DNA of 27,326 bases from Symbiodinium natans (lineage: Eukaryota > Sar > Dinophyceae > Suessiales > Symbiodiniaceae), in contig CAJNDS010000996.1 of NCBI GenBank assembly GCA_905221605.1, positions 16,653 through 43,978 on the forward strand, written 5' to 3'. Shown here in pieces: positions 1 through 11,557 of the stretch; positions within the stretch are counted from its first letter, which is position 1, and every line of letters begins with the position of its first letter. The position numbers were made by a program, and so were the translations under genes. Under the pieces are notes generated by a model that saw nothing but the letters and a program-made list of their open reading frames with translations, had not been told where the DNA came from and ran no database searches.

Positions 1-1440
1 GGCAACCCCTGAGTTGATGCTTTGCCAAGACAAACTGAGACACCGAAGGCGAAGGGATAACCTGGGCTGCAGCGTTCAGCTTCCTGAAAATTCGAAAGAG
101 GTACGCGAAGGGGAAGGGAAAAAGGCAAACTACATCCAACAGTGTGGGGCACATCGGACTTGAAATTCCGGCCTCGAGCAGTGAGGTAGAATGGCATTGT
201 GTCCATTGCCCCCTTGGATCGCAGTTGCAGTTTAAGGTACACCGTTACACCGAGCTTGAGGCACCGTTCAAAATTCCCCCTTAACAGGAAGATCCTGTTT
301 GGTTCTGACATGGTTGTGCTCTTGGTATCGTTAGCGTGCTCCAAACGACAACAAGATGTAATGCCTGAGAACAATGCCAAGCAGCTGGAGCCTCTTTGGC
401 AACTGAGATCGGTCCGGGGAAGGGTGAAACGTGCACAGCATCCGAGCGAATTTTGGTGACTAAGACCGCAACCTGAGATGTGGCTGTTCGTTTGAGTCCT
501 TTAAGAGTTGTTCCTTCAGTTTGTTCCTTCTTCTGATTTCGGCTTGAGGCTGCTACATTGAGGATGACGACGTTGTCACGCCATATCGCGCAGTTTAGGG
601 CAGAGATTCGCCGTGATTCACAGGCACATTCGAAAAATCCAAGGCAAGGAAGCTGTTGCAATTTCAGAACCAGAACTCCCCTACCTCGCTGAATCCTGGC
701 CTGATCAGGGTTTGGCCGCTAGGGTATACAAAACAGCTGAAGAGACCTGCCAAAGTCTGTTTAAGGTAATTACTCCTAAGGCAGATATACATGTTTGTGT
801 ACCGAGCGAAGCCCTGGATTTTCGTAGCACCGGGAACCGGGTCCACCAGGTTGGCCAAGCATTGCCAGCCCACGAGTCCCAACAGCGCACAGCATGCAGC
901 CACGCGGAAGCTGCTGGCCAGAGCGACGACAGGCACAGTATAGCTGAAGTCTCAAACGTTAACGGAACGCCCTGAATTCTCTGAATCCTGTCTGTGATTC
1001 ATGCTGCATACACCCGCACATGAAAGCATCCGGGATTTGAGAATCTTGCACCTGCAGAAAGTACGTGGCTACTCTGTTCGCTCAATTTCTACAGATGGCT
1101 CCTTTCGCTGATGAACAAGCACGACCTCGGATCAAAGCAGAGATATTCCAATGACAAGCTGCCGCCTAAGTATCAGCACCATGTCTTCATTACTGGTTTT
1201 AACGTTCGAGTTGGCCCGTGAGTATCCTGGACACGTACATCTGCGCACGCGGCTGCTCCTTGGACCTTTCAAAGCTACCTGAAACCTTGAAATTCCTTGA
1301 ACATGCTGGATCCGAGGCCCGAGCCCCTCCATAGAACCAACTACAGCATCTACAGCTTGACGATTTTGTTGTTTTGAGTGCAGCAGCGAGCTTTGCAAAG
1401 TCAGAATGCCAGTGAACGACGAGGTGGCTCTAAGATCTGA
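1..1440. other. no gene recognised
   Basis: I recognise no protein family, RNA gene or repeat here. Short open frames exist on both strands but resemble chance ORFs. Since the gene to the right reads leftwards, this stretch may hold its 3' end, 3' UTR or further exons. That is inference only. Confidence 0.4.
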
Positions 1441-1459
1441 CTCGTAGAAAGCGCGATAT

Positions 1460-1581
1460 GCGCGGTGAAGTGTCGTATTCCTCAGCTCCACTTCAAGTTC
1501 GCGGCACAACTCGGAGTTCTTCTGGTCGAAAGCTTTCGTCAACTTCTTCAGTGAACGAAAGTTGTGATGACGTACAGGTGT
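1460..1581 (-). CDS. DUF707-like glycosyltransferase-like gene, probable 3' exon
   Basis: A short minus-strand exon is inferred after a plausible AG|G acceptor (ACCCAAG|GACACC on the minus strand). It reads TPVRHHNFRSLKKLTKAF and continues with a Lys/Glu-rich stretch. This fits the C-terminal part of DUF707 proteins, where a conserved D-x-x-x-V-x-H segment follows the catalytic-like core. The open frame runs on to 1132, but the later part looks less protein-like, so the true end is unclear. The link to the exons at 1889-2357 and 3046-3483 is inferred from order and strand; the donor of the previous exon could not be matched in phase with certainty. Confidence 0.4.
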
Positions 1582-1888
1582 CCTTGGGTGTCTCACAGTA
1601 GGGCAGGGACCAGTCTGGGCTGGTTCGTCGACTTAGAACACTTGCTGATCTGAAAGTATATAAGACTTATTATATAAAAGTATAGATAGATGCATATATA
1701 AATAAATTAGATTAGATGAAGGATGATGAAGGGTTGGAGGGCTACGAAAAATTTTTCAAAGCAGTCAAAAGCTCTGGTAAAAGACCAAACAGGCAGACGC
1801 CTCGCGCGAGCCCCACAGCCGTTCGCCATGTGCACGGCCCTGAAGGGATTCTTGATACCTGGATACAACAAGTGCGAGGGCTGTTACT

Positions 1889-2357
1889 TAAATCGTTGCT
1901 GCAAATTTTCGGAAAATCATGCTCAAGATACCGCCGGATCGGGACGTCCGGTTCGGCGACTTCCAGACCAAGAGCTGTACGCGCCCACTCGCACCACTTG
2001 AGATCCACGCACCATGTGGCGCCCTTTTCAATCCACTCCATGGCTTTTGGTCTTCTCAGAAGTTCCTCTCTGAAGTGTAACCATGCCCGAGCGGTCAACA
2101 CGGGCGCCATGATCTCAATGATCCCCACGTCCGCAGCAATCAAACTGGGATCGATGTTCATCGTCCCAGCCTCGTCATCGGCTGGAATCCGGAGAATTTC
2201 GTGATCGCTCCCACGGACCTCCGTTGGATTGTGCCCATATTTCTTGTACCATTTTTTCATCTGCTTCGACCAGAAATCCGTCTTCCCTTGATCTTTGTCA
2301 AATGCCACGATGCCCGGCTGGGCAATCTGTGGCTGAAAATACCTTGCCAAGAAACTT
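1889..2357 (-). CDS. DUF707-like glycosyltransferase-like gene, central exon
   Basis: This frame reads YFQPQIAQPGI at its start, IIEIMAPVLTARAWLHF in the middle and WCVDLKWCEWA near the end. The three blocks match in order the DUF707 (PF05212) signatures: an I-S-Q-P block, a V-E-x-M-A-P-V-x-x-x-x-W block and a W-G-x-D block. DUF707 proteins are predicted Golgi/ER glycosyltransferase-like proteins of uncertain substrate. The exon probably begins after a TTTCTTGGCAAG|G acceptor near 2357. The donor is unclear; candidates near 1889-1905 include a GT and a GC site. Residues upstream of YFQP in the open frame are probably intron. Confidence 0.62.
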
Positions 2358-3045
2358 CGGGCCGCCCCCGTGGGCGTCAGAGGTTCCCACACAAACCCCC
2401 TGTTTCCCCACTAGTCTACCCACTTTGTTGTTAGTTTCGGAGGTTGTCAATGTAAGATGGAGATTTCATGCGCTGCGAATTGTTCCTGAGGGCAAGCTCA
2501 CGAACATCCGTTTTGGGGCAAATCTAGAAATTACTCGACTGATATGGACTCGGACCCCTCGAAAATCTAGCGAACGCGTGAGCCACGAGAATACAAGCTT
2601 GCGGAACATGTGATCCATTGAATGGTTTGGAGTTATTGCATGCCCAGGCTGACATCTCTCCCTGTCTGGTGCTTGGCGAGACGGGCACTGGTCTCCGGGC
2701 TCCAAAAGCGAGCCTTGCCCCAACCCGCTCCCCATCACTTCCCTCTAGACTTCGAACGCTCCAGAATACAACTTCCTAATTCACTTTTTGGCATCACGCG
2801 GGCTCCCAACTCTGCACCTCAGGCTGGGGCGAGGCGGGCGACGTGCAGCGTTTAAAGTCAAAATAAGCTGCACATAGCGATTCGAGCCACAACCCCCGGA
2901 TGTGGAAGGGAAGAACCAAATATGCTGCTGGCAATTTCTTGATGGCATCGGATCACAGGGGTCACATGATTTATTATAAAGGAAATCCATACAACTCCAA
3001 GTCGACTGATCGTTTTGGCCTGGTTGTTTTTGCAGTTGTGCCCAG
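2358..3045 (-). other. probable intron of the DUF707-like gene
   Basis: This stretch lies between two exons that together give the expected order of DUF707 blocks. It has no long protein-like frame. I assign it as intron because the left exon starts at a pyrimidine-rich AG|G site and the right exon loses similarity after FWTHMLHL. The exact donor was not settled; a GC donor (CTGG|GCACAA on the minus strand) is possible. Confidence 0.45.
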
Positions 3046-3483
3046 ATGCAGCATATGAGTCCAAAAAGCAAACCAGTTCACCACCGAGATTTTCACATCC
3101 CCATCTGCCAGCCACACGTAGTCGTATGCTGATACAATGGTCGCATTCAGATGAGACAGCCAAGCATCGATCTTCCGGCTTTTGTAAGCATAAATCACCG
3201 ACACGTTCGCTCCCAGGTCAGACGTATCAACCTTGATCTTATCCCACACCAGTAGGATCACGTGCAAGTCAACTAGCAGCTGCGTGATGCCTGCGAAGCA
3301 GACAACATCCGCGGGCCACTGCTCCAGCGGCAGATCTTGGCTTATGGCTTTCAGCCCCTGCTTTCGGGCAGCGCAGTGGGATGTGTTGGATGTTTGAATT
3401 CCTTTCGTCTTGTTTGCCAAAGATCTGATATCGTCCTTCGTGAATTCCATCTCCGAGCCCCCAATAACACGTACCATCAACAC
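3046..3483 (-). CDS. DUF707-like glycosyltransferase-like gene, 5' exon
   Basis: The diagnostic part reads GANVSVIYAYKSRKIDAW, then TIVSAYDYVWLADGDVKI. It resembles the DUF707 block I-V-S-A-Y-(E/D)-Y-x-(F/W)-L-x-D-x-D, whose acidic D-G-D/D-E-D resembles the DxD metal site of glycosyltransferases. The next exon (to 2357) supplies the Q-P and M-A-P-V blocks, so this is one gene read from right to left. The N-terminal 80 residues of the open frame (from 3483) are not recognisable and may include intron or an upstream exon junction near the VDTSDLG segment. No signal anchor could be assigned. Confidence 0.6.
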
Positions 3484-3774
3484 CTTCTTGGGAGATAAGT
3501 TGAAACAAAAATCATATAGGCCATTTCAGTTAGTGGGGATCGATTTGTGCAACTAGTCTCACATTTAACTTGTTAAAGCGTATGCAGGTTAAGTCTGGGT
3601 CCTTTGAATGAAAACTGTAATTTGGACATCGCCTTGAGCTGGATCGGAGCCGGATCCATCTGGTTTAGCGTCACGAGCTCCCGCCAGCGCAGCTCCAGGC
3701 CAAAAAACGTCCAAAGCGCCAACGTGCCCACCAGAGCAGCAACTCAGGCAGCAATGGCAATGACAACAACAGTA
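3484..3774. other. no gene recognised
   Basis: About 290 bases between the DUF707-like gene and the simple-repeat tract. It may hold the 5' end of that gene. I see no clear coding exon, splice-leader relic or promoter element. Confidence 0.35.
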
Positions 3775-4645
<871 letters not shown>

Positions 4646-5640
4646 TTCTTCTCTAGAGGAACAATAGGCAATACCGTGTGACGCAAATCCACGACATGAC
4701 AGCAACACATGTGCTGCACAAGACAAAACTGAACAGACCAGTCCCAAGGCTAAACTGGCAGTGCAAAGCCAAGCCGCCACGGGTTACGCTACAGCGTATC
4801 ATGGCATCGTGGCCACCGGATGAAGCGACAAAGACAGTCGCAAGCAGAAAAATTACAAACACTCGGGCGGGTCTGACTCAGGCTGTGAAGAATGTAAGCA
4901 TCCACAAAGTTCCATTCTCGGGGGAAACACATCTTTGGAATGTACCAGATCCGGACCCTTGTTCCAGTAAGCTGCCGCGAAAGACATTAGTTTAGACTTG
5001 AAGTGGCACAAAGCGGTACATGCAGCTTGCACACCACATCACACCACCTTCCCCATCTCTTACCCCGCCCTTCAGCCCCTCACCCCCTCCATGAATGTCC
5101 CAGTCGCACGAGTTGAATGTTGAGCGAGTGGTGATGCGGAAGAAGCATGTGGAGACCAAATGCCATCCGAGAAAGAGCACTTGCTACACACACTGAAAGT
5201 TGCTCATGTGGTACACATTTTGGCATTTTTGATTGAAGAGGAAGTTTAGCTAAATTTTCCACGGGGGTCATCAAACGAAACGAAGTGCGGGGACAGCATT
5301 TCCAAACCAACACCCACCATCAGTACACTCTTATGATGTGCCGTGATGCCTTTGGTGTAGCAACACGCGTGGCTCGACAAAAAATTGGGACTTACGGTCC
5401 ACAATTCATCTCCCAGTACCATTTGTCGAAGCGCAATGTGAGTAGTGGGCAGGGCAGCCCCTCATTTTGTGTCCAGGAACACTTTGTGTGTGGACCATCT
5501 CCAATTGCACACAGTTGAGCTTGAGGGAACATCGCTCACTTCAAAGCACCAACACAAGTGTTGCAATTGCTTCAGGGTACTGAACACACATAGTGGATTG
5601 CCAGGACAGCTTCTGCACAGAGTTTCTCAGTTGATAAACC
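4646..5640. other. no gene recognised
   Basis: I recognise no family in either strand. The stretch contains the left copy of a short diverged duplication (5415-5490) whose partner lies at the edge of the copia remnant, so old retroelement debris may extend into it. Confidence 0.35.
5415..5490 (+). repeat. diverged direct repeat, copy 1
   Basis: The 24 bases at 5427-5450 match 5831-5854 at all but one position, and weaker similarity extends on both sides (the GTGTCCAG-AACACT segment). The copies are about 404 bases apart in the same orientation. The partner includes the upstream end of the copia RNase H fragment, so this copy is probably a segmental duplicate of retroelement sequence. Confidence 0.7.
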
Positions 5641-5864
5641 AATCGGAAATCGCTTCGATTAGCCAGTAAGTCTGCTGGATTATTCGGTATCCCGATCTTC
5701 ATCACTTTGACCAGTCCAGTCTTGACGAAGTCCTGCATGTACAGGTAACGCGGTTCAACGTGTGCAGTGCACTTCGTAGCACCAAACGTAGTAGTCATAG
5801 ATTTGCCGGCGATTCTCCTGGTACAATTCTCGAAGAGCAATGTGAGTAGTGGGCCATCCCACAC
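5641..5864 (-). pseudogene. Ty1/copia-type RNase H remnant
   Basis: The minus-strand frame contains HVEPRYLYMQDFVKTGLV followed by a segment ending NNPADLL. This is the layout of the C-terminal end of copia polyproteins, where H-I-x-x-R-Y-H-x-I-R-(D/E) is followed by about 20 residues and then N-x-A-D-(I/L)-(L/F)-T-K. The final T-K is replaced (L-L-A-N), and nothing upstream gives integrase or reverse transcriptase. I read it as a short dead fragment of an LTR retrotransposon. No LTR was seen. Confidence 0.65.
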
Positions 5865-5895
5865 TCTGTGTCCAGCAACACTATTGTGTGGCCAC
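5819..5895 (+). repeat. diverged direct repeat, copy 2
   Basis: Partner of 5415-5490, with 23 of 24 bases identical in the best segment (5831-5854). It overlaps the upstream edge of the copia RNase H remnant. Confidence 0.7.
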
Positions 5896-5899
5896 AGCG

Positions 5900-6860
5900 C
5901 CAGTGTTACATAGTGTTACATCTGGCAGTGTCTGTGCCGTCTCCATCGGTGTTGCAGTGCTCCTTTTTCGTTGTTACGTCCGGGGCGGGACGTCCGCATA
6001 CGTCCGCCACCGATTGACAAGCCATAAGCAACAACAAGCTCTTCAGCTTTGAAGCAGGATCGGGATTTACGGGCGAAGGGGCCTAACATTGGTAGTCGCA
6101 AAAGGAGCTCAGCTCACAACATTCTAATGCGCTACTCTACACAGAGCGTAGAGGCGTAGAGTTGCAAAGCAGAACAGAAAATCAAGGCAATCGCACAAAA
6201 CTCAGAACAATCTGCAATGAAGTGCTGCTATTTGCTGAAGCACACTTTGGCATGACCCAGAAGCAGCAAGAAGAGCACAAAGGGCACTAATACGACGACA
6301 TTGTTCCAAACATGTCGTTAAATATCATTCAGGACAGGTAATGCTGACATGAGCAATCAGAAAAGGTCCTCATATTAGGGCACAGCCTGGCCTGCTATAC
6401 TTCTGCCATACTAGCGTGGTCCCTTTCGCTTTCCCTTCGGCCACACTTTTTGTGTCGCGTCCGCACACCTTGCAGAGTTGTTTAGACTGAGTCACCGCAG
6501 AAAAACACTCAAACTATTCAACTTGGCATTTTGGTTTTCGGACAGCCCTGTGTGAAGCTCACGCACGAAAGGCCAAGTGCAAGAAGCGAAAGAATCCGAT
6601 ATCGCTACCTCTCGCCAGCAGCTGCAGCACAGTGCAGTATGCAAGCATTGCCAGCCTGTTTTCGCCCACATACATAAACAACATAGTCTTGCAAAGAAGA
6701 GCTGGCTTTGAACCGAGCTGCTTCGCGTCATTCAAGTTAAGTTAGGCATGTGCCGTGCTTCTGCCAATTGTGAGACAGCGCGTTTGCGAGGTGAGACGTA
6801 CTAAGTGGTTGAGCACAAGCAATGTTCAAGCTTGTCAAATCAGATAAATCAGGACGGATG
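5900..6860. other. no gene recognised
   Basis: Short frames on both strands show no recognisable motif or compositional sign of coding. Probably intergenic or intronic. Confidence 0.35.
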
Positions 6861-6863
6861 GCT

Positions 6864-7293
6864 CTAGCCAGCACCCCCAGGGGCCTCCCCTGAATTTGAA
6901 GAAGCAGTGCTGGAGCGTGCCAGCGGCACTGCGGCTGGCGACAAAACTCCTGAATGGGTCACGTGTTTCACGTTTCGTCGTGAATTTTTCTTGCGAATTC
7001 TGCAGTCGGCCTGCGAGATCGTAGGCGAACTGTCGTCCTGATTGCGTTCTGTGTCTTCATCTCCTTCGGAGAAGAACATGTTGGAACCAGCAGCTTCTCC
7101 ACCATGTTTAACAAAAAGCTTCTGGAGCAGCTCGTCGATTCCGTTCTGAACGGTGGCGCTTGGTCGGGTGGTCATCTTATGCGTCAGTGATCGGATGTGC
7201 GTCATCGGTCGGCCTGACATGCCTGAGGCCTCCTTCTCATCAAACTCATCATCTTCACCTTCTTCGTGTTCCTCATCTCCGACTGCTCCGACC
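6864..7293 (-). CDS. putative acidic exon, function unknown
   Basis: The frame starts after a good acceptor (TGACTTTTCTTCGCAG|GTCGG on the minus strand) and runs about 143 codons to a stop at 6864. It opens with a very acidic stretch (EEHEEGEDDEFDEKE). A helical segment follows (NGIDELLQKLFVKHGG), then a basic Arg/Lys-rich part (RIRKKNSRRNVKHV) and a Ser/Ala-rich tail. No domain is recognised. It could be the last exon of a gene whose earlier exons lie to the right. The kinase exon on the same strand about 320 bases upstream ends in its own TGA, so a link would need a donor that I do not see. Confidence 0.4.
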
Positions 7294-7608
7294 TGCGAAG
7301 AAAAGTCACATACAGGAGTTCCTGAAATCTTCGCTAAGGAAACAAAAGGAAAGGCATGTACATGAAAGGTGCAGAATTCGTGCCTGAAGGCAAGAACGTT
7401 TCTGTTAGTTGACGACTCTGCTGCATTTGTTTGCGGGGTTTCAAGCGCAGGCCAAAGATGGTCAAAGAGTGACTTTATAGAGGGGCCCCAACCAGGGTCC
7501 ACCACAACAGCATTATACAGCATGACAACATTGCTCAAGGAATCTCAAGGATGTAGTTCCAACAAGGTCTAGCCGTAGAGTCTAGCCATGTCTAGCCCAA
7601 TAGCGCAA

Positions 7609-8528
7609 TCAATGCTCTGAGGTGTATCGGGCCTCTGGCGCTTGGCTTTCCACGAAGAAGACATGCTCGAGTGCCGTATCTGCTCTAGGCCGTGCCGAAG
7701 GGTCTCGTGACAGTGTGCACTGGATGAAGCTGAGCAGACTGTCAGAGCACGGCGTGCCCTCTGCAACTCTTTCCGTTCCTATGTGCAAGGGCGGCGAATC
7801 CTTGATGATCGACTCTTTCATTGATGCAGATGTCTGCTCCACGGGGGTATATGGAAATCTGCCGTAAGTCAATAAAAAAGCAACGGCTCCCAGTGACCAA
7901 ATATCGACCAGGTAGTCGTAGCCTACGTTGGTCAACATCTCCGGCGCCATGTAAGGGGCGGTTCCGTAGACTCCAAACAGCTTTCCTGACTGCGGCATGG
8001 CAGCTGCAAGGCCAAAATCGCACAACTTCAGCGTGCGATGCTCTGGACCACCCCACAAAAAGTTATCAGGTTTTACGTCTCGATGGACAATTTCGGCTCT
8101 GTGTGTGTGCAAAACTCCTTTGATCATCTGCTTGAAGATGTCAGATAGGTCTGCCTCTGTCAGGCCGTCGACTGTCATGTCCAGCATTGAGCGCTTGCAT
8201 CTTTCACAAACCATGTAGTATAGTGCATTGTCGGAGAAAGCCCGATGAAGCAGTACGACATGCTCGCACTCGGCGGCACAAACACGCTTCCATAGCAAAA
8301 TCTCATCTCTGGTTGCTTTGTTGCGAGTTCGGCTGATTTGGCCCGTGCACACGCCCGTCTTGTCATCATAGTGGCGCACATCCACAATCTTCACGGCCAA
8401 CTCCTTACCATTCAGCTTATCTTTTGCCATTCGGACTTGTCCAAAGGTTCCCTGTCCCAGCTTCTTGCCGAGCTTGTAACTGTCGTAGAAGTTGATTTCC
8501 ACAATGTCTTGATGTGCTGTCTTGCCTT
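7609..8528 (-). CDS. Ser/Thr protein kinase (CAMK-like), catalytic exon
   Basis: A full kinase domain lies in one open frame. Counting from the valine (GTG) at 8502: Gly-rich loop GQGTFGQV at 16-23, ATP-binding Lys38 in AVKIV, alphaC Glu67, catalytic loop HRDVKPDN at 140-147, DFG at 162-164, APE at 186-188, and the D-x-W-S-x-G block at 200-205. All catalytic residues are present, so the enzyme should be able to phosphorylate Ser/Thr. The sequence ends about residue 297, just after the domain, with no EF hands or other regulatory region. No ATG fits; the frame is open to about 8528, where CTAAG|GC can serve as an acceptor, so an upstream exon with the real start is expected. The closest group appears to be CAMK/CDPK-like, by motif style only. 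Confidence 0.85.
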
Positions 8529-8529
8529 A

Positions 8530-9080
8530 GATTTGAAAGCTTGCCTATTGGAGAAGACTACGTTCCATAAAACTGACCCCAGCAAGCTCACAACAACTTT
8601 ACCATGTAGCACATCAATGTTGGGCTAGTAGAGTCACATGCCGCATCATGCCGGTACATTGGTTTTTGATCGCATGAAAAGACTTTCCTTCATGTTTTGC
8701 CGAGAAGTAGCATGCACCACATCCCATTGCCACACGGGGGGGCCGCACAAGACCCCTCTCTACTTTTTCCGTTCACCGGCGCCTGAGCCTGCATGGGCCG
8801 ACGTCACCATGTATCTTCGCATTTCAAGCGCAAGACGATGTCAGTTCTTGAAACTACCGACGTCTTTCTCGAAACTGCGATGCTACCAAGCCTGCCTGCC
8901 GCTACCCTTGGGCTGATGCCGGAAGTGTTCGTCCGGACATTCTGGCATGTCCCATTATGCAAACAAATGTGGTGCAGCCTGTATGTGCTGATCAAAACAC
9001 GACGAACACAACTGCGTTCAGCAAGGCTGGCAAACAAGGCGGAGGTTTATTCTCCAAGGTGTGGTGGGGCCCTTCTGCGG
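8530..9080. other. no gene recognised
   Basis: This should contain the upstream intron or 5' region of the kinase gene. I could not identify its first exon here, and no other motif is visible. Confidence 0.35.
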
Positions 9081-9084
9081 CAGA

Positions 9085-9405
9085 GTGCGTGGTTGGTGTG
9101 TGTGGTTGGCGTGTGTGGTTGGGGTGTGGTTGGGGTGTGTGGTTGGTGTGTGTGGTTGGTGTGTGGGGTTGGTGTGTGTGGTTGGTGTGTGGGTTGGTGT
9201 GTGTGGTTGGGGTGTGTGGTTGGTGTGTGTGGTTGGTGTGTGGGGTTGGTGTGTGTGGTTGGTGCGTGTGCGTGTGCGTGTGCGTGTGCGTGCGTGCGTG
9301 TGCGTGCGTGTGCGTGCGTGCGTGCGGGTGCGTGCGTGTGCGTGCGTGTGCGTGCGTGCGTGTGCGTGCGTGTGCGTGCGTGCGTGTGCGTGCGTGCGTG
9401 CGCGT
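9085..9405. repeat. GT-rich minisatellite ending at the scaffold gap
   Basis: The left part is built from variants of GGTTGGTGTGTGT (about 13 bases). The right part changes to GTGCGTGC alternating purine-pyrimidine units and runs directly into the Ns. The cysteine/valine/tryptophan-rich translations of this tract are repeat artefacts. The alternating GC/GT part could adopt Z-DNA and is a likely cause of the assembly break. Confidence 0.95.
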
Positions 9406-9505
9406 NNNNNNNNNNNNNNNNNNNNNNNNNNNNNNNNNNNNNNNNNNNNNNNNNNNNNNNNNNNNNNNNNNNNNNNNNNNNNNNNNNNNNNNNNNNNNNN
9501 NNNNN
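9406..9505. other. assembly gap (100 N)
   Basis: Exactly 100 Ns, a conventional scaffold gap of unknown true size. The repeat on its left and the reverse-transcriptase remnant on its right may be separated by more or less sequence than shown. Confidence 1.
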
Positions 9506-9713
9506 CCAGCTGCGGAGCAACACGGAGAGCTCTTGGAGGAGGCTAGCATGCAGCAGGCTGTCAAAGACAACCGAACGCCCTGCGTGGGCCAGGTCTCGGG
9601 CAGCCTGTTCTGCCGGTCTGTTAAATGGAGGTGAGCTAGAGCAGTCCTGCCCAAGGGCATCAAGCGCCTGCAGGCATCGTCTCCAAACAAAGGGGAGCAA
9701 CGGATGCTGTGAG

Positions 9714-10500
9714 TCAACTTGCAGTGGCGCGCAGGAGGCGGAGGCCGACCTGGGGGTCCTCCTCACCTAGGGCTTGAAGCAAGGGAACGGGCGGCTTGTG
9801 CCCTTGCGGCAGTGTGGGAGGCAACGTAAGACCCTTCCCCAATCGGTGCCCCAAGATGCGACTGGCGCCATCGGGGGTGCGCAAAAGCTCCGGCGGAAAG
9901 TGGCGCAGCAGGCCTCCGGGAGCGGGACGATGCACACAAGCTCGCACTTGAGAAGGTTGAGGTTGAGGCCAAGCTCGGCGCCCCGCAGCCTCCCGCACTC
10001 CCGCATCTCCCGAGCAAGGGGCTGCATAGCAATTGCAAAGAACAAAGGCCCAAGGGTGGTCCCCCTGTTGCACCTCCGGCCGACGGGATGGTGCGAGCAC
10101 TGCCAAACTGCAGGTGGGTGGGCTGGGCATAGCACCACACAGCAATGCGGGCCAGGGTGGGAAACTGGGCGATGACGGCCGCAAGCATGGCATGTCGCGA
10201 AACGCAGTTGAAGGCGTCAAAGTCCAGTTTGAGCAGGACTTTGCGGTTGTCCGCAGCTCGTTGGCTCGCCAGCCAGGCCCGTATGACCTCACCTGTTGCT
10301 TCGGACAATGGCCGCGAGCTGTTCAACAAAGGCAAGGGCGTCGCCCGGCTGACGAGCCTCATGCAGGTGTTGGCCCCGGAGCCCAGAAGGACCTGGAGCC
10401 GTGTCAGCAGGAAAAGCACGCAGGGCCTTGGCGACCTCGTCGGGGCGCGGGGCCTTGCCGCTGGCACAGCACCCCGATTTGCAACTCCACTTCATGGCAT
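9714..10500 (-). pseudogene. decayed non-LTR reverse transcriptase
   Basis: Pieces of one reverse transcriptase lie in order in three frames on the minus strand. TAPGPSGLRGQHL (about 10410-10450) is followed by VLLKLDFDAFNCVSR (motif A, with the catalytic-type Asp but one residue short of the usual D-x-x-N-A-F-N spacing). Then come a frame-split PEVQQGDH / LGPLFFAIAMQPLA block (motif B) and LNLNLLKCELV (the segment after motif C). The F-x-D-D motif C expected between the last two blocks is missing, so an internal deletion has removed the catalytic Asp pair. EEDPQVGLRLLRA near 9740 is in the style of the thumb region. At least three frameshifts and the lost motif C make it dead. The family differs from the reverse transcriptase at 22.8-24.9 kb. 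Confidence 0.8.
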
Positions 10501-10599
10501 GTGATGGCTTGGCTACAAGGACATGGAGCATAACAAGGAAACACCATGGCCAGGACCATGCTAGCCGTGTCATTCTGGGATTGCGAGTCTGGAGCATCT

Positions 10600-11550
10600 T
10601 TGAAGGCAGCCCTATCTTGGGCTCACATGCCAGGTTGCCGTGCTAGTCGGGGTTGGACAGCGGCTTTCTGTTGATCGCCGGACACTGGATTCGCCACCCG
10701 CACTGCGCGCACATCAGCACCCGCTCACTGGATTGAGAATATTGGTTTTTCATCATGAAGCCTGGTGAGGGTGCAAATCGTCAAGCGCCTTGCTCAGGCA
10801 GCATGGTCGAATGCGAAACTGAGATGATGCCCCGCAACGATGCCCAGGACCAGCCGCCGACAGCAGAAGAACAGTCTGGTGTAGCTGTTCAGACACTTCA
10901 GATAGAGTCTGGGAGTCAGGGAAGCCCGTAACGAATTGAAGAACCGCAAGAAATCGTTGCATGCAACCGGTTGGGTGGATGGCATCCCATGCCTCGAGGA
11001 GGTACACAAAGGCCTAGTTGCCTTAAAAACTGCAAGAAAATCGGTCGGTAGTCGACCTTGGAAGTACGCCGCGCTGTTTGTGGAAGAAAACCGCATCCGG
11101 ATGTGACTCATTTGTTGGGGGTCCCAAGAAGCAGGTCAGGAAGACCTCCCCCTTAAGTAGGCATGGGATGTCTCGGAATTCGCACATGCATGTGCCATTG
11201 CATGGCAATCTCGCGCACGTGCACGACGCCGGCGACTGTTTCACGATTTCGCGGGATCTGCTCGAATCGACCGTGCTGTGTGTTCTCGGTCTATGTTTGT
11301 CGGAGCTCGGCAGCTGCCCCCTCGATGCCCCGAAAAAACAGGAAAAAAAAGGTGCACTGCAAGTTTCGAAATCCGAAATCCCTCGTGTTCCCCGACAGAC
11401 TGGCTAGTGCTGTCATTCCGAAAGCCTGCATTCTACAATGCGTGTTGATATTTCTTGGGTCTGAGAACTGTCATATACATGCATAAAACAAATTAGTTCT
11501 ATTTAGTTCTTTTTGAACCGCCCCCCACCCCTTGCAATTGACTTCTTTTG
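10600..11550. other. no gene recognised
   Basis: No recognisable coding segment in either strand. It separates the RT remnant from the 3' end of the methyltransferase exon and may include the 3' UTR of the latter near 11500-11557. Confidence 0.35.
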
Positions 11551-11557
11551 ACTGGGC

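Noticed and set aside
8957-9770. Frames rich in Val, Cys, Gly and Trp across the GT repeat and the gap
   Set aside because: They are built from the minisatellite and bridge Ns, so they are not genes.
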